Shown: positions 19,178 to 28,015, counted from the stretch's first letter. The stretch: DNA of 64,000 nt from Streptomyces sp. CC0208 (GCF_003443735.1 NZ_CP031969.1:1798001-1862000), one strand, 5' to 3'. Made by a program: numbers and translations. Notes: generated from the sequence alone by a model not told the origin.

Positions 19178-19215
19178 CGTGGTACGGGAGACATCCCGTA
19201 TCCCCTGGAGGAGCC

Positions 19216-19992
19216 GTGAGCCCCTTGCGCCTGGCAGGCCGTACCGTCGTCATCACCGGAGCCGCACAGGGGCAGGGAGCCGCCGAGGTGACGGCCGCGG
19301 CCCAGGAGGGCGCGCGTGTGGTGGCCACCGATGTGCTGGACGAGGCGGGCGAGAAGCTGGCCGCGTCCCTGCGCGCCGACGATCTCGACGTGCGCTTCCG
19401 GCACCTGGACGTGACGTCGCCCGAGGACTGGTCGGCGCTGGCGTCGTCGCTGGAGACCGTGCACGGGCTGGTGAACAACGCGGGCATCCCCATGCGAGCC
19501 CGCCTGGGCGAGGTCGACCTCACCGACTGGAACCGGGCCTTCACGGTGAACACCACCGGCGCGCTGCTGGGCATCCAGGCACTCGCCCCGCTCATGCCCG
19601 TCGGCGCGTCGATCGTCAACGTGGGCTCGGTCGCCGGCCTGACCGCCCACCACGCGGTCGCTTACACGACCAGCAAGTGGGCCCTGCGGGGCCTGTCGAA
19701 GGTGGCCGCGCTGGAACTCGGCCCGCGGGGGATCCGTACGAACGTGATCCACCCCGGCTACATCGAGACCCCGCTGATGGCGACGGCGAACCCGGTGTTC
19801 GTCGAGGCCCATCTGTCGATGACACCGCTGGGCCGCGCCGGCCACACGGACGAGGTGGCCCCCCTGGTGGTGTACCTGCTGTCCGACGAGTCGGCGTACG
19901 TCAACGGCGCGGAGATCACCGTCGACGGCGGGTACGCGGCCCACGGCGGAGTGAAGGCGATCACGAACGCACTGGACACCGGCTCCGCGTAG
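19216..19992 (+). CDS. Short-chain dehydrogenase/reductase (SDR)
   Basis: 258 residues of classical SDR form: cofactor loop TGAAQGQG, NNAG near 90, Ser in NVGSVAG and YTTSK near 150; ends in a typical GGYAAHGG C-terminus. GTG start with GGAGGA just upstream. It lies downstream of the LysR gene with a 38-bp gap and ahead of a strong terminator. Probably oxidises an alcohol in the same route; substrate unknown. Confidence 0.9.
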   Translation: MSPLRLAGRTVVITGAAQGQGAAEVTAAAQEGARVVATDVLDEAGEKLAASLRADDLDVRFRHLDVTSPEDWSALASSLETVHGLVNNAGIPMRARLGEVDLTDWNRAFTVNTTGALLGIQALAPLMPVGASIVNVGSVAGLTAHHAVAYTTSKWALRGLSKVAALELGPRGIRTNVIHPGYIETPLMATANPVFVEAHLSMTPLGRAGHTDEVAPLVVYLLSDESAYVNGAEITVDGGYAAHGGVKAITNALDTGSA

Positions 19993-20008
19993 GCCTCGCC
20001 GCACATGT

Positions 20009-20040
20009 GAGGAGGCCAGGGCTTCGGCCCTGGCCTCCTC
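20009..20040. terminator. Bidirectional terminator between convergent genes
   Basis: A perfect 14-bp stem (20009-20022 with 20027-20040) closed by a TTCG tetraloop. It lies 17 bp past the SDR stop and 17 bp before the stop of the opposing MFS gene. Confidence 0.9.
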
Positions 20041-20056
20041 TTCGCTGCGTTGCCCG

Positions 20057-21592
20057 CTACACGGACGCGGTCATCTGGATCGCCGGCTCGCCCGCGCCGA
20101 CCGCGGAGCGGGCGGTGCTCTTGCGGACCAGCAGCAGGGTGACCAGCACGCCGAGCAGGGAGGCGCAGCCGCAGACCATCACACCGAGGGCCATGCCGTG
20201 GGCGAGGGCGGTCTGGGCGGCGGCCTTGGCGCTGTCGCTGCCGACGTTGACCACGGCGAGCGGTCCCGCCGCCTGCTGTATGCCGGCGTCCTTGCCACTG
20301 AGATTGCCCACCAGCGCCGAGGAGGCGGCGCCCATCGCGATCGTGCTGATCACGGCGGGGCCGAGTCCCTGTCCGAACTCGCGCACCAGGCTGGTGGCGC
20401 CGCTGGCCATGCCGGTCATGTGGATGGGCACAGCGTTCACGGCGGCGGACGTCAATGAGGACACGACGCAGATGAAGCCGACGCCGAGCAGCAGCACCGG
20501 GCCGAGGAAGGCCGTGAGGGAGGTCGTGGTGATGGGCAGCGCGGCGATCCAGAACTGTCCCGCGGCCATCGGCAGGAGACCTCCCATCAGCAGCCAGCGC
20601 GGCTCGACGCGGGTGAGCATCTTGCTGAGCACCGGCGCCAGCAGCAGCGGGATCAGCTGGAGGATCACCAGTGGCAAGCCGGCGCGCAGCGCGCTCAGGT
20701 GCATCACGGCGCCGAGCCGGATGGAGACGACGTACGCGGTGCCGACGAAGCCGAACATCCCGGCCAGCGCGACCACGGCCGCCGCCGAGAACGACGGGAT
20801 GCGCAGCAGGTCCAGGTTGAACATGGGCGAGGCGGCACGCTTCTCGGCAGCGATGAAGGCGACGAGCGCCGCCGTGGCCAGGGCGAGCGCGCCGACGATC
20901 GCCGGGCTGCTCCAGCCTCGCTCGCCGCCCTCGATGATGCCCCAGAGCAGGGCGGTGAGGCCGACCGCGATGCTGATCTGGCCCGGCCAGTCGAGCGTGC
21001 GACCCTCGGGAGCCTTGGAGTCGGTGACGAGGAACCAACAGGTGACGGCCACGGCCAGTCCGAGAACGACCGGCGGCACGAACGCCCAGCGGAAGTCGGC
21101 GATCGTGGCGAGCACACCGGAGGACAGCGGGCCCGCGGCGGAGGCGATGGAGATGCTCAGCGCCCAGGTGGAGACGGCCTTGGCCCGGTCCTTCTGATCA
21201 GGCGTGGCAGCCGCGATCACCGCCAGGGAGCTGGGGAAGAGCGCGGCAGCGCCGATGCCGGCCAGCGCCTGCCCGACCCACAGCATGGTGATGTTCTGGG
21301 CGGTGGCGTTGAGGAGTTCCCCGAGTGCCAGGACGAATCCGCCGAGCACCAGAAGGCGCTTACGGCCGAACAGGTCGCCGACCACACCGAAGTTCAGTTC
21401 CAGAATGGCGGTGGGGAGAATGAAGGCCGAGGTCACCCATGCCACCTGGGACCCCGACGCCCCGAAAGCGGCCTGAATACTTCCGTTGATCGGCGCGGGC
21501 ACGGTAATGCACAACTGTGCCACCGCCACGGCGAGACAACACGCGACAAGTGTTCCGCGGTCCAGTCTTCTCAGGGAGATCGAATCTTTCAT
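20057..21592 (-). CDS. MFS transporter, DHA2 (14-TM) type
   Basis: 511 residues with about 14 hydrophobic segments. The inner loop GRKRLLVLGG after TM2 and PINGSIQAAFGAS-SQVAWVTSAFILP before it are typical of the DHA2 drug:H+ antiporters. It is the last gene of a three-gene minus-strand operon (SDR, VOC, MFS) whose ATG overlaps the VOC stop by 4 bp. It may export or import the aromatic substrate or a toxic intermediate of the nearby pathway; direction cannot be told. Confidence 0.9.
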   Translation of the reverse strand: MKDSISLRRLDRGTLVACCLAVAVAQLCITVPAPINGSIQAAFGASGSQVAWVTSAFILPTAILELNFGVVGDLFGRKRLLVLGGFVLALGELLNATAQNITMLWVGQALAGIGAAALFPSSLAVIAAATPDQKDRAKAVSTWALSISIASAAGPLSSGVLATIADFRWAFVPPVVLGLAVAVTCWFLVTDSKAPEGRTLDWPGQISIAVGLTALLWGIIEGGERGWSSPAIVGALALATAALVAFIAAEKRAASPMFNLDLLRIPSFSAAAVVALAGMFGFVGTAYVVSIRLGAVMHLSALRAGLPLVILQLIPLLLAPVLSKMLTRVEPRWLLMGGLLPMAAGQFWIAALPITTTSLTAFLGPVLLLGVGFICVVSSLTSAAVNAVPIHMTGMASGATSLVREFGQGLGPAVISTIAMGAASSALVGNLSGKDAGIQQAAGPLAVVNVGSDSAKAAAQTALAHGMALGVMVCGCASLLGVLVTLLLVRKSTARSAVGAGEPAIQMTASV

Positions 21593-22038
21593 TTTCCGTG
21601 CCCTCGCTCTGCGTTATCAAGGTGGGTTCCGACTTGCTTTTCGATGAGTTCGATGAGATTTCCCTCGGGGTCGCTGACCCAGGCCATGCGCACGCCGGGC
21701 TCGGGGGACGGCCCGGGTTTCACGATCTCGCCCGCCCCGTGGGCCAGGAGGGCCGTGTAAACGGGGTCCAGTTCGGGAGTGGTGAACGCGACGTGGCCGT
21801 ATCCCTCGGTGAGGGCGGCGGTCATCGGGTCCGGTGCCCGCAGGCCCGGCGCCGAGCCGGGGCGGGCGAGGAGTTCGACACGCCAGCCATGGGGATGTTC
21901 CAGTACGACACCGCGCAGCCCCGGGATTCCAAGGTGGAAGTCGAAGACGCGTTTCAGCCCGAAGGCGTCCTGGTACCAGGCGGTCTGGGCTGCGAGATCG
22001 CGCACGTTGACGCCCACGTGGTCGAGTCGGGTGGTCAC
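21589..22038 (-). CDS. VOC-family (glyoxalase/bleomycin-resistance-like) protein
   Basis: 149 residues, one VOC unit of two beta-alpha-beta motifs: MTTRLDHVGVNVRDLAAQTAWYQDAFGL, then YGHVAFTTPELDPVYTALLAHGA and MAWVSDPEGNLIELIEK. The His near the start, the His of GHVAF and the Glu of NLIELIE could bind a metal. Seven bases separate its start from the SDR stop and its own stop overlaps the MFS start. Enzymatic role unknown (lyase, isomerase or dioxygenase). Confidence 0.85.
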   Translation of the reverse strand: MTTRLDHVGVNVRDLAAQTAWYQDAFGLKRVFDFHLGIPGLRGVVLEHPHGWRVELLARPGSAPGLRAPDPMTAALTEGYGHVAFTTPELDPVYTALLAHGAGEIVKPGPSPEPGVRMAWVSDPEGNLIELIEKQVGTHLDNAERGHGK

Positions 22039-22044
22039 GGCCGC

Positions 22045-22815
22045 TCAGCCCGCCATCGCGCTGTCGCCGCCGTCGGCCATGAGGTTGGCGCCGTTGACGA
22101 AGGCCGCCTCGTCGGAGCAGAGGAAGGCGGCCGCGCGGGCGATGTCCTCCGGTTCGCCGACCCGGCCGACCGGGATGCGCGCCTCCATCCGGGCCCTGGG
22201 CCCGTCGGGGTCGTCGAGGAAGGGCGCGGTGGCGGAGGTGCGGATCATGCCGGGGGCGATGGTGTTGACGCGGATGCGGTGCGGGGCGCCGGCCGCGCAC
22301 AGGTGCTTGCTCATCGCCAGCACTCCGCCCTTGGCGGCACCGTGCGGCACCATCGGCAGGAATGGCGCGCCGCGCACGGCGGCCACGGAGGCGACGTTGA
22401 GGACGGCACCGCCACCGCGCGCGATCAGGTGTGGCCAGGCCGCCCGCGTGCAGAGGTAGGGAATGTCCAGCTCGTTGCGGAGGGTGAAGTACCAGTCCTC
22501 GACGGGCTGGGTGTCGAACGGACCGTTCCGCAGCGCGGAGGCGTTGTTGTAGAGGATGTCGATCCCGCCGAAGGCCGCGATGCCGGCCTCGATCCACTCC
22601 CGGGAGCCCTCCTCGGTGGAGAGATCGACGGGCGCCAGGGACCGCATGACTCCCCCGGCCTTCTCCACGATGTCGACGGTCTCGGCCGCACTCTCCTTGT
22701 CGATGTCACAGCCGAATACAGTGGCGCCTTCGGAGGCGAATATCCGGGCCGCGGCACGGCCTATTCCGGCTCCTGTTCCACTGATGAAGGCGATTTTCCC
22801 AACCAGTCGACCCAT
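22045..22815 (-). CDS. SDR-family oxidoreductase with His in place of the catalytic Tyr
   Basis: 256 residues of SDR fold: cofactor loop SGTGAGIGRA, acidic CDID after beta-2, YNNAS instead of NNAG, Ser in NVASVAAVRG. At the YxxxK position it reads PHGAAKGG, so the Tyr is His while Lys is kept. The ATG at 22815 has AGGAA upstream. It heads the SDR-VOC-MFS operon. Either a non-classical active site or a binding/isomerase role is possible. C-terminal part (VNGANLMADGGDSAMAG) is otherwise normal. Confidence 0.85.
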   Translation of the reverse strand: MGRLVGKIAFISGTGAGIGRAAARIFASEGATVFGCDIDKESAAETVDIVEKAGGVMRSLAPVDLSTEEGSREWIEAGIAAFGGIDILYNNASALRNGPFDTQPVEDWYFTLRNELDIPYLCTRAAWPHLIARGGGAVLNVASVAAVRGAPFLPMVPHGAAKGGVLAMSKHLCAAGAPHRIRVNTIAPGMIRTSATAPFLDDPDGPRARMEARIPVGRVGEPEDIARAAAFLCSDEAAFVNGANLMADGGDSAMAG

Positions 22816-22944
22816 ATGAATTCCTGTGTCCCTTGTCCCATTCCGCCAAGGCGCGGTGGTGGCAGCGTAGGGAGGGGACTGGGCTGTAACAAGAAGAAGG
22901 TCAGCGATAGGGCATCGGACGTTCGTATGGCAGGTATGGGCGTG

Positions 22945-23090
22945 GCTCACAGCGGCACGGAAAGCGTCCGTACGCGGTTTTGCCCACGAGGCCGGTTGAC
23001 AGAGCGGCCGGGGGCGGAGAGCGGGTGTGGGGTTGACGCGCCCCGAGGCTGTCGGGGTGTTCCCGCTCACAGCGGCATGTGACATAGTAC
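22945..23090. promoter_or_regulatory. Hydroxyproline operon promoter region with a direct repeat and a GntR-type site
   Basis: In the 279-bp divergent gap (22816-23094), a 13-bp repeat GCTCACAGCGGCA occurs at 22945-22957 and again at 23065-23077, 120 bp apart. It is followed by ATGTGACAT (23077-23085, palindromic around the central G). A TAGTAC -10-like hexamer lies at 23085-23090, only 4 bp before the GTG of the first gene, and no ribosome binding site precedes that GTG, so a leaderless transcript is likely. The ATGTGACAT word recurs twice more in this operon. Confidence 0.5.
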
Positions 23091-23094
23091 TGAT

Positions 23095-24303
23095 GTGAGC
23101 AAGCGACTGACCTGCGATGTCGTGGTCGTCGGAGCCGGGATGGTGGGCGCGGCCTGCGCCCTGTACGCCGCCCGGGCGGGCCTCGACGTGATCGTCGTCG
23201 ACCGCGGCGCGGTGGCCGGCGGCACGACCGGCGCCGGTGAGGGCAATCTCCTGGTCTCCGACAAGGAGCCGGGTCCCGAGCTCGACCTCGCCCTGCTGTC
23301 CGGCCGGTTGTGGGCCGGCCTGGCACAGGAGGTGGGCGACGCGATCGAGTACGAGCTCAAGGGCGGCGTGGTCGTCGCCGCCACCCCCGACGCCCTCGAA
23401 GCCCTGGAGAAGTTCGCGACCGGGCAGCGGGCCGCGGGCGTCGAGGCGGTGCGGGTGGACGCGGATCGGCTCCGGGAGCTGGAGCCCCAGGTGGCGCCCG
23501 GGCTCGCCGGCGGTGTGCTGTATCCCCAGGACGCGCAGGTCATGCCCACGCTGGCCGCCGCCCGTCTCGTACGCGCCTCGGGTGCCCGCCTGGTCACGGG
23601 GGCGGCGGTGACCGAGGTACTGCGCGGTGCCGGCGGCGCCGTACGCGGGGTGCGGACCGGCCGGGGCGAGATCCACGCGCCGCATGTCGTCAACGCCGCC
23701 GGGACCTGGGGCGGTGAGCTGGCCGCGCTGGCGGGAGTGCACCTCCCCGTGCTCCCCCGGCGCGGTTTCGTCCTCGTCACCGAGCCCCTCCCCCGCCTGG
23801 TCCGCCACAAGGTGTACGCCGCCGACTACGTGGCCGACGTGGCCAGCGACTCGGCGGCCCTGCAGACCTCGCCGGTCGTCGAGGGGACGGCGGCGGGGCC
23901 CGTCCTGATCGGCGCGACCCGTGAACGGGTGGGCTTCGACCGCTCGTTGTCGCTGCCCGCGCTGCGGGCACTGGCGGCGGGCGCGACCCGGCTGTTCCCG
24001 TTCCTGGAGCGCGTGCGCGCGATGCGGACGTACCTCGGCTTCCGGCCGTACCTGCCCGACCACCTGCCCGCGATCGGCCCCGACCCGCGGGTGCCCGGCC
24101 TGTTCCACGCGTGCGGGCACGAGGGCGCGGGCATCGGACTGTCCACCGGGACAGGGCAGTTGATCGCGCAGGTGCTGGCCGGGGAAGCGCCGGCGCTGGA
24201 TCTGGGACCGTTTCGGCCCGACCGTTTTCCCGTCTCCCCACCACTCGCCTCCTCGTCCAGTTCCTCGTCCAGTCCCGCGTCCGACTCCGAGGGGGCCTCG
24301 TGA
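23095..24303 (+). CDS. FAD-dependent hydroxyproline dehydrogenase-type oxidoreductase (HcnC/LhpB-like)
   Basis: 402 residues of the D-amino-acid-oxidase (DAO) fold: VVVVGAGMVGAACALYAARAG for the nucleotide, then GGTTGAGEGN, and a C-terminal GHEGAGIGLSTGTGQLIA loop. Such subunits oxidise cis-4-hydroxy-D-proline in HcnABC-like dehydrogenases. The C-terminus carries an unusual Ser-rich tail (a run of eight Ser interrupted little, then Pro/Asp/Glu). The GTG start has no ribosome binding site and lies 4 bp past a -10-like box, so translation is probably leaderless. First gene of the operon; its stop overlaps the next GTG. Confidence 0.85.
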   Translation: MSKRLTCDVVVVGAGMVGAACALYAARAGLDVIVVDRGAVAGGTTGAGEGNLLVSDKEPGPELDLALLSGRLWAGLAQEVGDAIEYELKGGVVVAATPDALEALEKFATGQRAAGVEAVRVDADRLRELEPQVAPGLAGGVLYPQDAQVMPTLAAARLVRASGARLVTGAAVTEVLRGAGGAVRGVRTGRGEIHAPHVVNAAGTWGGELAALAGVHLPVLPRRGFVLVTEPLPRLVRHKVYAADYVADVASDSAALQTSPVVEGTAAGPVLIGATRERVGFDRSLSLPALRALAAGATRLFPFLERVRAMRTYLGFRPYLPDHLPAIGPDPRVPGLFHACGHEGAGIGLSTGTGQLIAQVLAGEAPALDLGPFRPDRFPVSPPLASSSSSSSSPASDSEGAS

Positions 24304-24599
24304 ATCCGCTGGAACTGGCGGGCGCCGAACCCGGTCCCGCCTTCACCGTCACCCTCGACGGGCGGGAGATCGAGGCCCTGCCCGGCCGGACCGTCGCCGC
24401 CGCGCTGTGGACGGCGGGGGTCACCTCCTGGCGCACCACCCGGGGCGAGGGCCGCCCGCGCGGGATCTTCTGCGGCATCGGCGTCTGCTTCGACTGCCTG
24501 GTGACCGTCAACGACCGCCCGAACCAACGGGCTTGTCTGGTCCCCCTCCAACCGGGTGACGCGATCCGCACGCAGGAGGGGACGGGCCACCATGGGTGA
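24300..24599 (+). CDS. [2Fe-2S] ferredoxin-like subunit (HcnA-type)
   Basis: 99 residues of the small [2Fe-2S] protein found in multi-subunit D-amino-acid dehydrogenases. Four cysteines fit the cluster pattern: GIFCGIGVCFDCLVTV and RACLV. The N-terminus VTLDGREIEALPGRTVAAAL is the typical start of this family. GTG at 24300 shares GTGA with the previous stop, and the last bases overlap the next ATG by 8 bp. Confidence 0.88.
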   Translation: MNPLELAGAEPGPAFTVTLDGREIEALPGRTVAAALWTAGVTSWRTTRGEGRPRGIFCGIGVCFDCLVTVNDRPNQRACLVPLQPGDAIRTQEGTGHHG

Positions 24600-26001
24600 A
24601 CCGGAACTGGCGGTGATCGGCGCGGGCCCGGCCGGGCTCGCGGCCACCCTCGCGGCGGCCGCCCGCGGCGTCCACGTCACGCTGATCGACTCGGCGGCGG
24701 AGGCGGGCGGGCAGTTCTACCGGCAGCCCGCACCGGGGCTCGGGGCCCGTCGCCCACAGGCACTGCACCATCAGTGGCGGACCTGGGAGAGGCTGCGGGA
24801 CGGACTGCGCACACACGTACAGGCAGGCCGGGTACGGCACTTGACGGATCATCACGTATGGATCGTCGAGCGCCGGGGGGCCGTCGGGCTCACCGTGCAC
24901 GCCCTCCGCGGCCCGGAGCAGGAGGAGCCGGCCGAGGTGCGCGCCGACGCGGTCCTCCTCGCCACCGGCGGCTACGAGAAGGTGCTGCCCTTCCCCGGCT
25001 GGACCCTGCCCGGTGTCGTCACCGCGGGCGGGGCGCAGGCCATGCTCAAGGGCGGCCTCGTCCTGCCCGGCCGTACCGTTGTCGTCGCCGGGACCGGACC
25101 GCTGCTGCTGCCCGTCGCCACCGGGCTCGCGGCGGCGGGCGCTACCGTCGCCGCGCTGGTGGACTCGGCCGACCCGACGTCGTTCGTACGGCGGTCCCGG
25201 GCGCTGGCGGCCCGGCCGGACAAGGTGGCCGAAGGCGCCGGGTACGCGGGCCTGTTGCTCCGGCACCGGGTGCGTACGCTTCTGCGCCACACCGTCGTGG
25301 AGGCACACGGCGCCGAGCGGCTGGAGGCGGTCACCATCGCCGCCCTCGACCGGGACGGACGCGTGCGCCCCGGCACCCGGCGGCGGCTCGTCTGTGACGC
25401 CCTGGCCGTGGGCCACGGCATGCTGCCGCACACCGACCTCGCCGACGCGCTGGGCTGCCGGGTCGACGGGACGGACGTGCACGTCGACGACGAGCAGCGC
25501 ACCGATGTGCCGGGCGTGTGGGCGGCCGGCGAGACCACCGGCATCGGCGGCTCCGCCCTGTCGCTCGCCGAGGGGCACATCGCCGGGCGGTCGATCGCGG
25601 CACGGCTGGCCGGGCGGGTGCCGGACCGGGGTGAGTGGGCGGCCGCGGCGCGCACCCGGAAGAGGCTGCGGGCCTTCTTCGCCGCCGTCGACTCCGTGTA
25701 CGCGCCGCCCGCGCACTGGGCCGAGCAGGTCACCGACGAGACGGTGGTGTGCCGTTGCGAGGAGGTGTCGGCCGGTGCCGTGCGGGAGGCGGTGCGGGAG
25801 CTGGGGGCCGGTGATCTGCGGACCGTGAAGCTGCTCACGCGGGCCGGGATGGGCTGGTGCCAGGGCCGGATGTGCGAGCCCGGGGTGGCCGGAGTCGCCG
25901 GGTGCGCCCAGACCGCGGGGCGCAGACCGTTCGCGCGGCCGGTGCCGCTGGGCGTACTGGCGCGGGCCGGAGAAACCGCGACCAGTGAAATGGATCAGTG
26001 A
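24592..26001 (+). CDS. FAD/NAD(P)-binding oxidoreductase subunit with C-terminal BFD-like [2Fe-2S] domain (HcnB-type)
   Basis: 469 residues. FAD loop VIGAGPAGLAATLAAA at the start, then AEAGGQFYRQP, a second GTGP-type nucleotide loop near 165, and a C-terminal BFD-like [2Fe-2S] domain with CRCEEVSAG followed by CxxxxC (CQGRMC). This is the HcnB-type subunit that passes electrons from the DAO subunit through the small iron-sulfur protein. GCAGGAGGG precedes the ATG at 24592. Confidence 0.88.
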   Translation: MGEPELAVIGAGPAGLAATLAAAARGVHVTLIDSAAEAGGQFYRQPAPGLGARRPQALHHQWRTWERLRDGLRTHVQAGRVRHLTDHHVWIVERRGAVGLTVHALRGPEQEEPAEVRADAVLLATGGYEKVLPFPGWTLPGVVTAGGAQAMLKGGLVLPGRTVVVAGTGPLLLPVATGLAAAGATVAALVDSADPTSFVRRSRALAARPDKVAEGAGYAGLLLRHRVRTLLRHTVVEAHGAERLEAVTIAALDRDGRVRPGTRRRLVCDALAVGHGMLPHTDLADALGCRVDGTDVHVDDEQRTDVPGVWAAGETTGIGGSALSLAEGHIAGRSIAARLAGRVPDRGEWAAAARTRKRLRAFFAAVDSVYAPPAHWAEQVTDETVVCRCEEVSAGAVREAVRELGAGDLRTVKLLTRAGMGWCQGRMCEPGVAGVAGCAQTAGRRPFARPVPLGVLARAGETATSEMDQ

Positions 26002-26010
26002 AATGTCACA
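26002..26010. promoter_or_regulatory. Second GntR-type site (inverted copy)
   Basis: ATGTCACAC, the reverse complement match to the ATGTGACAT word at 23077-23085 (8 of 9 positions fit the palindrome). It lies between the dehydrogenase subunit stop and the DapA-like gene, and could drive or repress an internal promoter. Confidence 0.4.
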
Positions 26011-26031
26011 CCCCATGGAGAGGGAATCCGT

Positions 26032-26928
26032 ATGACCACCACCGACCCCCGCCCGTGGCGCGGTGTCCTCGTCGCCACCGCCCTCCCGCTGAACGACGAC
26101 CTGTCCGTGAACCACGACCGGTACGCCGAGCACTGCGCCTGGCTGGTCGAGAACGGCTGCGACGGCGTCGTACCGAACGGCTCGCTCGGCGAGTACCAGG
26201 TACTCACGGCCGAGGAGCGGGCCAAGGTCGTGGAGACGGCCGTGGCCGCGATCGGCGGTGAGCGGGTGATGCCGGGTGTCGCCGCGTACGGCTCTGCGGA
26301 GTCGCGCCGCTGGGCCGAGCAGGCGCGCGACGCGGGCTGCGCGTCCGTGATGCTGCTGCCGCCCAACGCCTACCGTGCCGACGAGCGGTCGGTGCTCGCG
26401 CACTACGCCGAGGTCGCGAAGGCGGGCCTGCCGATCGTGGCGTACAACAACCCCATCGACACCAAGGTCGACCTGGTGCCTGAGCTGCTGGCCAAGCTGC
26501 ACTCGGAGGGGTGGATCCAGGCGGTCAAGGAGTTCTCCGGTGATGTCCGGCGCGCCTATCAGCTTGCCGAACTCGCGCCGGAACTGGACCTGTTGATCGG
26601 CGCCGACGACGTCCTGCTGGAGCTGGCACTCGCCGGGGCGAAGGGCTGGGTGGCCGGGTACCCGAACGCGCTGCCCAGGTCGTCGGTCGAGCTGTACCGG
26701 GCCGCCGTCGGCGGTGACCTCGCCACCGCGAGGAAGCTGTACGAGCAGCTGCACCCGCTGCTGCGCTGGGACTCCAAGGTCGAGTTCGTGCAGGCGATCA
26801 AGTTGTCGATGGACCTCGTGGGCCGCCACGGCGGAAGGTGCCGTCCGCCGCGGGTCCCGCTGCTGCCCGAGCAGGAGGCCGTCGTGCGGGCCGCCACGGA
26901 GCAGGCCGTCGCTGCGGGACTCGCGTAA
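26032..26928 (+). CDS. DapA/NAL-family lyase, probable pyrroline-4-hydroxy-2-carboxylate deaminase (LhpC-like)
   Basis: 298 residues of the dihydrodipicolinate synthase TIM barrel: GVVPNGSLGEY, YNNP (Tyr) and Schiff-base K166 in QAVKEFSGD, followed by LIGADDVLLE. The pathway context (hydroxyproline dehydrogenase before, hydroxyproline epimerase after) points to the LhpC reaction, which turns pyrroline-4-hydroxy-2-carboxylate into 2-oxoglutarate semialdehyde and ammonia. The C-terminal 40 residues are basic and unusual (RHGGRCRPPRVP). A purine-rich site precedes the ATG. Confidence 0.88.
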   Translation: MTTTDPRPWRGVLVATALPLNDDLSVNHDRYAEHCAWLVENGCDGVVPNGSLGEYQVLTAEERAKVVETAVAAIGGERVMPGVAAYGSAESRRWAEQARDAGCASVMLLPPNAYRADERSVLAHYAEVAKAGLPIVAYNNPIDTKVDLVPELLAKLHSEGWIQAVKEFSGDVRRAYQLAELAPELDLLIGADDVLLELALAGAKGWVAGYPNALPRSSVELYRAAVGGDLATARKLYEQLHPLLRWDSKVEFVQAIKLSMDLVGRHGGRCRPPRVPLLPEQEAVVRAATEQAVAAGLA

Positions 26929-26948
26929 CTCATCAAGGAGAGCGGACC

Positions 26949-27950
26949 ATGCGCAGCAAACTCGTCCTGCACGCCGTCGACTCGCACACCGAGGGCATGC
27001 CCACCCGCGTGATCACCGGCGGGATCGGCACGATCCCCGGCGCGACCATGAACGAGCGGCGGCTGTACTTCCGTGAGCACCGCGACGACATCAAGCGGCT
27101 CCTGATGAACGAGCCGCGCGGCCACGCGACGATGAGCGGCGCGATTCTCCAGCCGCCGGCCCGCCCGGACTGCGACTGGGGGGTCGTCTACATCGAGGTC
27201 TCGGGCTATCTGCCGATGTGCGGGCACGGCACGATCGGGGTGGCGACCGTGCTGGTGGAGACCGGGATGGTCGAGGTCGTGGAGCCGGTCACCACGATCC
27301 GGCTCGACACCCCGGCGGGCCTCGTCGTCGCCGAGGTCGTGGTGGAGGACGGCCGGGCGAAGAACGTCACGCTGCGGAACGTGCCCTCGTTCTCCGTCGC
27401 CCTGGACCGCAAGATCGCACTGGCCGACGGGCGGACGGTGACATACGACCTGGCGTACGGCGGCAACTTCTACGCCATCCTGCCGCTGGAGGAGTTCGGG
27501 CTGCCCTTCGACCGGGCCCGGAAGGACGACATCCTGAAGGCGGGGCTGTCCCTCATGGCGGCGATCAACGCCGAGGAGGAACCCGTCCACCCGGAGGATC
27601 CGTCCATCCGCGGCTGTCACCACGTCCATCTGATCGCGCCCGGTGCCACCGCCCGCCACTCCCGGCACGCGATGGCCATCCATCCCGGCTGGTTCGACCG
27701 GTCCCCCTGCGGCACCGGTACCAGTGCACGCATGGCCCAGTTGCACGCGCGCGGTGAACTCCCGCTGCACACCGAGTTCGTGAACGAGTCCTTCATCGGG
27801 ACGCGGTTCACGGGCCGGCTGCTCGGCACCACCGAGGTCGCGGGCCGTCCCGCCGTGCTGCCCAGCTTCACCGGGCGCGCGTGGATCACCGGCACGGCCC
27901 AGTACCTGCTCGACCCGACCGATCCGTTCCCGGCGGGATTCGTCCTGTGA
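26949..27950 (+). CDS. Hydroxyproline 2-epimerase (proline racemase family, LhpA-like)
   Basis: 333 residues. The two catalytic thiols of the 4-hydroxyproline epimerase/proline racemase fold are present: C91 in LPMCGHGTIG and C254 in SPCGTGTSA, which invert trans-4-hydroxy-L-proline to cis-4-hydroxy-D-proline. GGNFYAI and GRxDRSP-type loops also match the family. Racemases specific for proline share both cysteines, so the hydroxyproline assignment rests on the neighbouring dehydrogenase and lyase. Starts 20 bp after the lyase stop with an AAGGAGAG site. Confidence 0.9.
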   Translation: MRSKLVLHAVDSHTEGMPTRVITGGIGTIPGATMNERRLYFREHRDDIKRLLMNEPRGHATMSGAILQPPARPDCDWGVVYIEVSGYLPMCGHGTIGVATVLVETGMVEVVEPVTTIRLDTPAGLVVAEVVVEDGRAKNVTLRNVPSFSVALDRKIALADGRTVTYDLAYGGNFYAILPLEEFGLPFDRARKDDILKAGLSLMAAINAEEEPVHPEDPSIRGCHHVHLIAPGATARHSRHAMAIHPGWFDRSPCGTGTSARMAQLHARGELPLHTEFVNESFIGTRFTGRLLGTTEVAGRPAVLPSFTGRAWITGTAQYLLDPTDPFPAGFVL

Positions 27951-27983
27951 GCCCGGAGGGCGTCGAGGATAATGCCGGGTGCC

Positions 27984-27992
27984 GCGTGACAT
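27984..27992. promoter_or_regulatory. Third GntR-type site before the GntR gene
   Basis: GCGTGACAT matches 7 of 9 positions of the ATGTGACAT palindrome and lies 24 bp before the GntR gene start, consistent with autoregulation. A GATAAT hexamer at 27968-27973 could be its -10. Confidence 0.4.
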
Positions 27993-28015
27993 TGCACCAC
28001 TAGGAGATGCCCCTC

